Positions 1-8,600 of a stretch of DNA of 14,834 bases are shown here, in pieces. A model generated the notes under the pieces. The model saw only the letters and a program-made list of their open reading frames with translations. It was not told the DNA's origin and searched no databases. Origin of the DNA: Bacteroidales bacterium UBA5235 (GTDB taxonomy: Bacteria > Bacteroidota > Bacteroidia > Bacteroidales > VadinHA17); the NCBI GenBank assembly GCA_002409145.1, contig DHUL01000019.1:10044-24877 (forward strand), given 5' to 3'. Numbering within the stretch: position 1 is the stretch's first letter; every line of letters starts with the position of its first letter. A program made the position numbers and the translations under genes.

Positions 1-2727
1 GGTATAGCCGGACGGTGGAGGCGTTATGATCCATCCCCTGGCTGCACTCTTCAAAGAAAAATTTCCGAGGATGTAAATCGGTTCTATCTCTGCATGAATG
101 CTCATTTGCTCTGAAGATACTGTAATGGTGTTTTCTCCATTTCTAATATAGCTGTTACACTTATAAACACCGAAGTCCTTATCGAACCACCATTTTCCAG
201 CTTCAGCCGTAACCTTGTTACCATTTATCATCACTTTCCATAGCCATGGCCGTTCAATAACCAACCTTGCATCTGAAAGATCAGGCTCTCCTTCTGTTTT
301 AAAATGCCAGACTGACGTGAATCCGGTATTTAATCCGAAAGTATCACAGTCAACAGTTTCTGTTCTGAACTGTACGGACGTGCTCCAGGGATTTCCGTTT
401 ATAAAACCGTGGTATTTAAATGTCTTATCAGTTGCAGCGTACGTATGCAGGTTTCTGAAGGTCTCATTACCCAGAATAAGATCGCAGAAATCAATTGTCA
501 GAACATTCGGTTTGTCACGTCTGACTGAGATATCCGAGGCAGAAGGGAGAGGAGACAGGTTCAAGAACTTTTCCGGAAGGTCATAACCGGTCATTTTCCT
601 GTCTGATACGAAAAGCAACAGACTTCCGGCAGGAGGCAGGTCGAAATTAATCACTATTTTATCCCCGTTTTCTGTTTCCCTGTAGTTGACCACTTTACCG
701 GTGAGGGTGTTCATCTCCAGGGCATCACAGCCTGTGATCATGAATATCCCGGCGCTTGCTTCCTCAAGGCTGGAGTTAGCCAGAAAAACCAGCCTGCCAT
801 CAGTCAGCTCTCTTCTGTGGTGGTAAACATCTCCTCCGGACAATGTGATAAAAGAGAAGTTGTTACTGCCGGGCATCTCTTTTAATATGCTGATATCAAG
901 GCTGTCTGGTAAATTTATTCTGTCAGAGTATTTTTGAAACAGATCTTTTATAGCCGTCGTCTTTATGCCATCGACCCGGTCAGGCAGTGCGAAAGCAATC
1001 AGATTGCCACCAGCGGCGATAAATTCTTCTATAAAGCCGAAGGTGGAGCTTTCAATGTTTTGTGTCATTGGAGGGAAGATCACTGTTGAATAGGAACACT
1101 CCCCAACCACAAGCTTATCTTTCTTCACTGATCCGTTTCTTGCAATGATATCTTCCGATCCAAGATCGTACTCAACCTGGGCTTTTTCCAGGGTAGTTAT
1201 AAATTTTTGAAATCCGGAGCCGATCATTGTAAGGGTATCATTCTTTTTAACATAGGAATCATAAAGCCATGCTGATGTTGTAGGCTCGATTACCAGAATA
1301 TTATTATGTTGAATACCAGAGGAGAGTGCAAGCGAAAGTCTCGCGAAATGAAGGTTCAACTGCCGGTAGTCACTCCACCAGGGTTCATGATATGTAAACG
1401 AAGGCGGATGATCATATTTCCTGGCTCCTGCGAGGGTGCAATAAGCAAGATGCTGATTCATGGAGTTAACGCCGAGAGCATATTCCCAATCGCCCAGTCT
1501 TTTCATATCAGTGAACGTGAGATCCCACCCGGCTCCTCCATAGGTCTCGGAAAGAGTCCTGTGTCGTCCCATCTGGTTGGCTACACTTACAAGCTCTTTT
1601 ACCGACCTTATATTCCCGAACTGAGCATTGGGTGACACTTCATCAAACTGGTTAAATAGCATGTCAATCGCAGGTCTGTGATGCCAGGCATACATTGCCA
1701 TTGCATCAGGCGAATATTGACTGGAAGGCCATGAATGTTCCCAGTAATGACCGGTGAATTCCAAACCTTTCTCTTCACAATACCTGAGAAAGTGTCCTGA
1801 CCACCTTTCGATAAACATGCTTAGAAGGGTTTTGTAGTAATCATGTCTCACTTTCTTCCAGTTACCTGTCTCTTCAAAGAGCGATGGGAGAGAAGTCTTC
1901 AGATCATACCCCCGTTCTTGATGAAAAGTATCAAAAAGATCAGGTGTCCATCTAATTCCTGAAGGCGAGTTAATAGCGGGCTCATCAGTAAAAACTCCCT
2001 GTATTGTTTTGCCAAATTCATCACCACAGGCCTTTTCATAGCCGCTCATAGTGACTTTAAGGAACTTATCAGTAACACCCTTGTAAAGCAGGTCTACGTA
2101 AGAGTGTCCTGCATACCAGGGAGTTTTAGGATAATAAGTCTTGTCAAACATGTAATAAATGCCACTTTTGCCCATTTCGCCGACGGGATCAGTTATTTCC
2201 TGAAGCCTTCCATTCATTTCTTTCATTATCAGGAATAACATGTCAGCAGAGTCGGGTAACATTTCACTAATATGCATAGTCAGCCCTTGTCCCTGGTTAT
2301 AAGACTCTGGCATCTGATCAGGCACATGACCCCCTGCGAAACCGCTGGGATAAGAGTTTTCGTCATATATCCAGACTTCCATATCGTACTCCCTGCCATT
2401 TTCAACAGTATATCTGAAAAGATCAAACCACTTGTCAGACAGATACTCAGTGATGAGGCCGGGTCTAGGGTGCACAATTACCCCACCACAACCTGCCTCA
2501 CTGAACATTTTCATGTAATCATCGATCAGATCTTCGGTGATATCGCCGTTCCATACAAAGAACGGGAGGGTCCCATATTCCCTTGAAGGGTTGTCAAACT
2601 GCTGTTCAATATCATTGAAAGAACTGATTCTGCCGTTCTTTTGTATTAACGGGTGGTCAGTACACGATGAAACAGATAATACTGATGTTATCAGGACGGA
2701 GATCTTTAAGGCGTGATACATTGACAT
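1..2727 (-). CDS. GH106-like glycoside hydrolase lipoprotein, 3' end cut by window
   Basis: I translated this frame by hand from the ATG at 2727 to base 1: 909 codons with no stop, so the C-terminus lies outside the window. The N-terminus is a lipoprotein signal (hydrophobic stretch, then V-S-S-C with Cys22), which predicts an envelope-anchored enzyme. Residues 50-500 carry motifs I know from the GH106 alpha-L-rhamnosidase superfamily: FVWNGDIT (57-64), HPRPGL (86-91), IYDENSYPSGFAGG (120-133), VFTDEP (245-250), SETYGG (393-398, Glu394 a candidate catalytic acid), GVNSMNQH (419-426) and GARKYDHPPSF (434-444). Residues 540-600 resemble a glutamine-amidotransferase-like fold, and the remainder looks like beta-sandwich sugar-binding domains. 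Rhamnosidase activity is known for some GH106 members; the superfamily is broad, so the substrate is uncertain. A start at Met3 (2721) is also possible. A 127-base gap separates it from the upstream gene, so it may have its own promoter. Confidence 0.87.
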   Translation of the reverse strand, partial: MSMYHALKISVLITSVLSVSSCTDHPLIQKNGRISSFNDIEQQFDNPSREYGTLPFFVWNGDITEDLIDDYMKMFSEAGCGGVIVHPRPGLITEYLSDKWFDLFRYTVENGREYDMEVWIYDENSYPSGFAGGHVPDQMPESYNQGQGLTMHISEMLPDSADMLFLIMKEMNGRLQEITDPVGEMGKSGIYYMFDKTYYPKTPWYAGHSYVDLLYKGVTDKFLKVTMSGYEKACGDEFGKTIQGVFTDEPAINSPSGIRWTPDLFDTFHQERGYDLKTSLPSLFEETGNWKKVRHDYYKTLLSMFIERWSGHFLRYCEEKGLEFTGHYWEHSWPSSQYSPDAMAMYAWHHRPAIDMLFNQFDEVSPNAQFGNIRSVKELVSVANQMGRHRTLSETYGGAGWDLTFTDMKRLGDWEYALGVNSMNQHLAYCTLAGARKYDHPPSFTYHEPWWSDYRQLNLHFARLSLALSSGIQHNNILVIEPTTSAWLYDSYVKKNDTLTMIGSGFQKFITTLEKAQVEYDLGSEDIIARNGSVKKDKLVVGECSYSTVIFPPMTQNIESSTFGFIEEFIAAGGNLIAFALPDRVDGIKTTAIKDLFQKYSDRINLPDSLDISILKEMPGSNNFSFITLSGGDVYHHRRELTDGRLVFLANSSLEEASAGIFMITGCDALEMNTLTGKVVNYRETENGDKIVINFDLPPAGSLLLFVSDRKMTGYDLPEKFLNLSPLPSASDISVRRDKPNVLTIDFCDLILGNETFRNLHTYAATDKTFKYHGFINGNPWSTSVQFRTETVDCDTFGLNTGFTSVWHFKTEGEPDLSDARLVIERPWLWKVMINGNKVTAEAGKWWFDKDFGVYKCNSYIRNGENTITVSSEQMSIHAEIEPIYILGNFSLKSAARGWIITPPPSGYT

Positions 2728-2854
2728 GATTTATTGGTGTTATCGTTTTTATCAGTTTGTTATCTCAATGCTGCCTGGATTATTATCTGACCTCCGGTAA
2801 TATTATGTGACATAATCTCAGCGTATTGCTGTCAGCATATCTCCAGAGCTTAAT
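2728..2854 (-). other. Intergenic gap upstream of the GH106-like gene
   Basis: This 127-base gap is the longest gene-free stretch in the window. It is AT-rich and contains a 15-base perfect palindrome at 2802-2816. I found no match to the Bacteroidota promoter element TAnnTTTG on the minus strand, and no stem followed by a T-run that would mark a terminator. A GGAGG-like stretch sits near 2793-2797 on the minus strand but is not followed by a usable start codon at normal spacing. The gap is compatible with either a secondary promoter or continued transcription from upstream. Confidence 0.6.
2802..2816. promoter_or_regulatory. Perfect 15-base palindrome, possible operator
   Basis: The sequence ATTATGTGACATAAT is a perfect inverted repeat around a single central base. 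It lies 75-89 bases upstream of the ATG of the GH106-like gene, inside the largest intergenic gap. Size, symmetry and position fit an operator for a dimeric regulator such as a LacI-, GntR- or CRP-type protein. No regulator gene is visible in the window and there is no second copy that I noticed, so the function is inference only. Confidence 0.3.
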
Positions 2855-5614
2855 TCACAAAATCCCTGCCGGCGTGGTCTTCTTAACCGAAGTGCTGTCA
2901 TCGGCTCCCGGGAACGGCATTATGGCCGGAAACTCTTTTGTTGTTGGGGCACCGTTCAATATGTCTGAAATGAGGTCTTTCTCACCGGTTACCAGGTAGA
3001 TTATCTCATATCTGCCAAGATCGGGAATTGTGACCTCACAGTAACCGTTATTTATAGCGAAATCAAGACTGAGGACTTCAACGAAATCGGGGGAGATCAG
3101 GTATGCCTTGCTGACATCTTCCGATCTGACGGCAATTTTCATTTTTCCTCCATTCTTGATAAAACCATTAGGTGAAGGGTAATCAGTATATTCATAAGCA
3201 ACATCCTCAGGCGTCATAATCATTCCCTCATGTCTGGTCCCAAGGCAGTTCAGCAAATGAACCGAGATCCCTTTGTAACCTTCAGAGACCTGGTAATATG
3301 GTATAAGAACAATCTGAGCATCAATGTTGACTGTCTTAACTACGGGATCAGATTGATTTGCTGTTATCATTTCAATCATCATGTCTCTCATGTCTTCATT
3401 CCGGTCATCTTTCCAGACTCCTGCTTCGCCTGCTCTTCCTCCACCAATTTTCGGCACAAAATATTCCATGCCAGGCATACCTTCCAGGTACACAGCCTTT
3501 CCTTTTCCCTGGTCGCCGTTGAACAATGTCGTGAAGCCGGGTTCTCTGCGTTTGTTTCCTGTCTCATCATATTGTGAGGTGCGGCCGGTAGCAACAATAT
3601 AACCACCGCTTCTGACATATTCCCTGATCTCATTGATCTCATTGTCAGACATGCAGGCCACATCTGGCAGAATAAGCGTTGAGTACTTCTGCAGGTCAGC
3701 ACTACTTAGCTTTGTTGTTATAACCGTTTCAAAGGGTATATGGTTCTCCAGCATAGCCTGTGCCCATCCCTGGTATTCATTCACGGTTTTGTATGCATTC
3801 CGGAAGTAATTCTTTGCAGGGGATGAAAAGACAATGGCAGTGTTGCACAATACGCCGTCATCCATAAATACCTTTTCCCACTTTTTCTCCCACAGGTATG
3901 GAAATTCGATATTTATCTGCGGGAATACCCATTGGGTAAGGCCACATGTCTTTGCAAAGGCCCAGTTATAAAACTGCTGGGTGGGAGTCGCTGAATATCC
4001 TAAATAAAAAGAAGGTCCGAATGCCCTGTAATATGAAGCCTCTGCCACATTATACCTGAATGACCATGGATTAGCCGGTTCACATTCGAAGAATGAAAAA
4101 TTCAGGCTCCTGTTCATATCTTCGAGGTCCATACCGTAATAGCTGGCAACAAATGGAGACATAGCCTCACAATAACAGCCCGTAAAGAGCATATTTTTCT
4201 TTATATTATCAAGTACGGACTTTATCTCTGACAAGAAATTACCCATCGTTTCGAAGCGAAATTTAAGCCAAGCCCTGAAAACAGGGCTGTCGTAATTCCC
4301 AAACATGGTAGAATCCCTGTAATCAGGTATCTCATACCCTGTTTGTTCATTAAAGAGACGACGGCAATATTCACATCCGCAAACAGTCCATTCTGCAGGC
4401 AGCCATTCCGTTTCATCAACCATCAATCCGTCAAAACCGGTCTCTCTCACAACCTTTTCAACAGTTTTCAGGTACTCATTTTTAAAACCAGGATTATTCG
4501 GGCACATCATGTATGTACCGTATCTTCTGAAAAATGCCGGCTCGCCGTCACGGAGGTCAATCATCGCCTGATCAGGATGATTCCTGAAATAGGTATCAAG
4601 CACACAGCATGCTGTGAGATGGCCGACAACCCTTATATTATTTCCGTGACATGCATCAACCATAACCTTCATATTGCTGATATACCTATCTAAAGGAGGA
4701 GAATTGAACCAGGATATACGATCAGCAGGACCGGCAAACAGATACCTGTAATGTTCAGGGAATATTACATTTATTCCAAGATCTGCATAACGGGCAGCCA
4801 GGTCGTTGGCGTTGACCACTGTCAGGACTTCGGGCACGTCGCTCCACACATAGGATCTGATATTGTCAAACCAGTCAGACGGGGGTGGAGTTTCAGCAGA
4901 CTTCACCCAGAGTGAAGCAGGAAAACCGCCTGTTTCTTCACCATTAATATCGGAAGAGGGCACTCCATCCGGGTCCCCCCCTCCATTGGTATACATTTTT
5001 TGAAGTTCATTCATTGAAAGGGCTCTGTCAAAGATCATTATCTCATCGAGCGCTCCCTTGAAATAACGGTCATCCAGATCATTATAAAACCTTCCCGCAA
5101 CCATGGCATTGTTATCATTTATAATTTTGCCTGAAACTTCTTTTTTGCTCCTAAGTCTGCCGTCTATATAAAAGCACAGCTCTGACCCGTTATATGTACC
5201 GGCTACAAGATGCCACGTACCGGCAAGGGGTGGCGGAGCAACCACTATCTCTATATTGTCGTTGATGTTGACCTGGAATTTCAATAGATTGGCATATCCG
5301 TTATAAAACAGAAGGAATCCCCTGTCAGAGAGGAAGGAGATGTTTCCAAGGATACCGCGATCTCCTCCTGCCCATTCATCAGACTTAATCCAGGCAGCAA
5401 TTGTCATTTCATTTTCAATAGTCACCGGCGCCGTCCCTGTAACAAATGCATCAGTCCCGTTGAACCATATCGCCTTACCATGAATACCTTTAATTTTTTC
5501 AGTCCTGAAGGCATTGTCTCCTGACCATGTCATAATATTATCGTTGGTGCATGCTGTCAGGTTGAGTGTAATAATTAAAACAACCAGGGTGATCAGAGAG
5601 TTATTCATTTTCAT
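2855..5614 (-). CDS. LamG-domain lipoprotein with GH42-like (GH-A type) barrel
   Basis: The 919-residue protein begins with a lipoprotein signal (L-T-A-C, Cys22), so it is probably anchored in the envelope. Residues about 29-208 form a LamG/concanavalin-A-like domain, shown by GKAIWFNGTDAFV near the start, AGTWHLVAGTYNG in the middle and GALDEIMIFDRAL at the end. Residues about 250-580 look like a TIM barrel of the GH42/GH-A kind, with VDETEW (399-404; Asp400 and Glu401 are candidate catalytic acids) followed by a C-x-C-x-x-C cluster (412, 414, 417). Residues about 590-720 resemble the GATase-like beta-galactosidase trimerisation domain, and a beta-rich C-terminal domain follows. I cannot assign a CAZy family or substrate. 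The first 14 bases overlap the end of the upstream gene, which suggests co-translation. The alternative start Met3 (5608) would barely change the protein. Confidence 0.9.
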   Translation of the reverse strand: MKMNNSLITLVVLIITLNLTACTNDNIMTWSGDNAFRTEKIKGIHGKAIWFNGTDAFVTGTAPVTIENEMTIAAWIKSDEWAGGDRGILGNISFLSDRGFLLFYNGYANLLKFQVNINDNIEIVVAPPPLAGTWHLVAGTYNGSELCFYIDGRLRSKKEVSGKIINDNNAMVAGRFYNDLDDRYFKGALDEIMIFDRALSMNELQKMYTNGGGDPDGVPSSDINGEETGGFPASLWVKSAETPPPSDWFDNIRSYVWSDVPEVLTVVNANDLAARYADLGINVIFPEHYRYLFAGPADRISWFNSPPLDRYISNMKVMVDACHGNNIRVVGHLTACCVLDTYFRNHPDQAMIDLRDGEPAFFRRYGTYMMCPNNPGFKNEYLKTVEKVVRETGFDGLMVDETEWLPAEWTVCGCEYCRRLFNEQTGYEIPDYRDSTMFGNYDSPVFRAWLKFRFETMGNFLSEIKSVLDNIKKNMLFTGCYCEAMSPFVASYYGMDLEDMNRSLNFSFFECEPANPWSFRYNVAEASYYRAFGPSFYLGYSATPTQQFYNWAFAKTCGLTQWVFPQINIEFPYLWEKKWEKVFMDDGVLCNTAIVFSSPAKNYFRNAYKTVNEYQGWAQAMLENHIPFETVITTKLSSADLQKYSTLILPDVACMSDNEINEIREYVRSGGYIVATGRTSQYDETGNKRREPGFTTLFNGDQGKGKAVYLEGMPGMEYFVPKIGGGRAGEAGVWKDDRNEDMRDMMIEMITANQSDPVVKTVNIDAQIVLIPYYQVSEGYKGISVHLLNCLGTRHEGMIMTPEDVAYEYTDYPSPNGFIKNGGKMKIAVRSEDVSKAYLISPDFVEVLSLDFAINNGYCEVTIPDLGRYEIIYLVTGEKDLISDILNGAPTTKEFPAIMPFPGADDSTSVKKTTPAGIL

Positions 5615-8600
5615 GATAGTATTTAAAGATTTGTTTTTTCTTTTCAGGCAGCCATGTATCGATCAAATAACGGCAGTTCAGAACTTTTTCGACGAGGTCA
5701 ACAGGTAGATAGTAGTACTGGTTTGAAGCCTCAAATCCGATCCTTGAGTCATGCAGCTGAATTTTATATAATTCTTTTGCAAGTTCTGTCTCATCTGCAA
5801 TGATCATTTTCAGGTCATCAAGTAAACCGGCAGCCACCTTATATGTCATTGGCGTATTGAGCTTGTCTCTCAGGAGGATAAAGCGTGCCTGGTTGGAGAC
5901 GCTCTTCATATGGATTGACACTGTTCTTGCAATATCAATCTCCCTGGCCAGGTTTGTGTTTTCATGTTCCTCGGGACTGATGCTCCCTGACAACTCCGAA
6001 ATGGTTCTGTCAAAGCCGCAGGACACACTGTCAAGAAGGTCCATAAAGACTTCCGGCGGGTAAACTGTCCTCCATTTGTCAAGATCATCATAAGCGAAAC
6101 CGACCATTGAGCTTTTATAATTTGTAGGTTCAGGCCAGAGCAGGTTTGAAGGCCCGTTCTGCAGAGGAGCCCTGTATACTACATCCTGGTGGTAAGGGAA
6201 GTTATTAAATGCCCTGCTGTAACCGCACCAGGCTTTCACAGCATAAGGAGCGGTCTCTTTTCCAAACCACTTCTCGGCGACGGTGTTCATGGCACTGTCA
6301 ATCGTGATTCCCGGATTTTCAGTTATTTGTCTCAGTACATCGAGATTTGGGGAGGGGTATCCGCCAAGTGTCCAGCTGGCCATTATACCTTCAATACCAG
6401 TCTCCCTGAGGTTCGCAGCGTGGCGGGCGACATTCTCCGTTACGGGTATGTAAGGAACGGTCGATATTTCCCAGGAATTGTTCGCCTGTATCTTTGCAAA
6501 GAGGTCACATCCCCTGCGTGATGCCAGCCGCCACGTTTCCGTTGCGTGGTCTCCCGGCCCCACAACTGACATACAGTATTCGTTCACTGTGCTTACTGTT
6601 CCTCCGCGCTGAAGAGGTATCCCCCATTCGCTTACACTCATTGCTGCTGCTTCCCGGGGGAGATGCTGAATGATGCTTCCCCGGTCTTGTTCTTTCCATC
6701 CCCAGTCCCATACTATCAGACGCTGTCTTTCTTCCTTATTGGAGACAGCTTTCCTGATCCCTTTAAGAAATAACCCGTTTAAATCTGAGATCACTCTGGC
6801 CGGACCGCGGACCGAACACACGTGACAGGTCCCGCCTTTGCCGTGTGACCAGCAATTTGTCAGGTATTCAGATGCAGTAATAGTAATAATGCCGGCTAGC
6901 CCAGGGGCATTTCTGCAAATATGACTGACCGAACTGACTATATAATTTCTGACCTCGGCGTTGCCAGTGCACAGCGATGCCAGTCCTCCCTCCGTCACAC
7001 CTTTCAGCTCAGGCCTGTCATTGAAAAAGGAAAGGGGCATTGCCCTTGGTTCATTCAGGTACAGATAGACCCCGATGCCGTATTTACCTGCCCTGTCGAT
7101 TATCTCCCTCAGGTTCTGGAGCCGGAGTTCATACCCGCGGCTGAGGCCACTGTCCCAGGGGAAAGGAGAAAGCTTATACAGTATCCCGGAAATCCAGATG
7201 CCGTTTATGCCGCATTCTGAAAGTTTTTGAAGATAGGCTTCAGGATATGGATCCTTCTCTTTGTCAAGGAGGGGGTCTCCAAAGGAAGCGTAATATGAAT
7301 AGCATATCCGGATTGTACTGTTTTTCGGTTTGGAAAGAGATGAGCCATATTCATCAGGCAGTCTTTTCAACTCATCAAGGAACCTGAAAAGGATATCTCC
7401 GCTGCAGATGATCCGTTCCGGGAACTCTTCTCTGATGACCTGTGCGATCTTCCTCTCAGCATCAGCGTCAGTTTCATCAGGCTGAGTGTAACGGAGGGGA
7501 TCACAATCAGGTTTGATATCTCCAAGCTTATGGAAAAGAAAATCATCCTCCATCAATGTTGCAGAGAGCATTTCGGGCTTCCATCCCAGAAACTCAAGTA
7601 ACTGATCATAAGGCAGCAGATGCCAGTTACGTTTGATTATAGTTACATATGATCTTTTCGCCAGTTCAGGGGTCACATTCTCCTGTGGCGGCAATCCCAT
7701 GGCAAAGGCAATAGTGTTTATGTTCCTTACAGACGTTTTTACAACTTCTGCCAATTTTTCTGCAGGGATAAGCTGCCAGTTCCTCCAGATGAATGCGTGG
7801 AGTCTGTCGGGGAAATAGGCCGGGAGTAAAGGCTCCGGACCACCTGACTGCCGTATCAGCCTGCGATAATAGCCGACGCCGGTTTCATCGCCGGGTCTGA
7901 CAATCTCACATTGTCCGTCACCGTCAATATCAATGAGTTGTTCAACAATCGACTCCATCGGAATTTGCCGGCCTGTGTATGCAAAGGCTGTTTTGCCGGG
8001 TACTTTGCTGTATATTCTTCCATTCCATCCTTTATCCTGGAGGCTTAGTATCATTTCTTTGAAACCATCATGATCAAGATCAAACATTTGCAGGCTCATG
8101 TGACTGTTTATCCGGGGTTTGAAATCATGACCGACATCAAGTGGCAGGGGAGGGGTGAGTAGCGGGATTCCCAGTGTGTCTGTCCCAAGGTTCAGCATGT
8201 AAAAGATGCCTCCGCCGGGTTCAGGATCCGACTTTATTCCCAGCTGGTAACTGATGCCGCCGACGATCAGGTCATCGATGCCATCATCATTCAGATCAGC
8301 TGCCACGGCAATGGCCCTGTTATGTACTCTTATCACCTTTCCGGTACTGTCTCTCAGCGGTCCGGCTGACCGGTACATGAACTGATCCTGTTTCTTTAAC
8401 GCAGGATCATCTTCAAGGAGATAGAGATGGCCTTTGTCTGTGGCAGCTACCAGATGCTGCCTTCCTGAGCCGTTAAAGTCCCATCCCGATATTCGATGAT
8501 AACCCCAGGCAGGTGAATATTGCGGATCAGTTTCGCCTGGGACGGTGAAAGTGCCGTTCTGGTCAAAGATCCTTAATGAGTCGGATGCATAATGCAGCGT

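Noticed and set aside
2280..2477. Minus-strand 65-codon frame
   Set aside because: It is an out-of-frame shadow inside the GH106-like gene.
215..2586. Several plus-strand open frames of 104-123 codons in the first 2.6 kb
   Set aside because: They are antisense to the continuous GH106-like frame on the minus strand and have no recognisable features.
2827..2837. TGCT-GTC-AGCA stem-loop after the 919-residue gene
   Set aside because: The stem has only four pairs and no T-run follows on the transcribed strand, so it is not a credible terminator.
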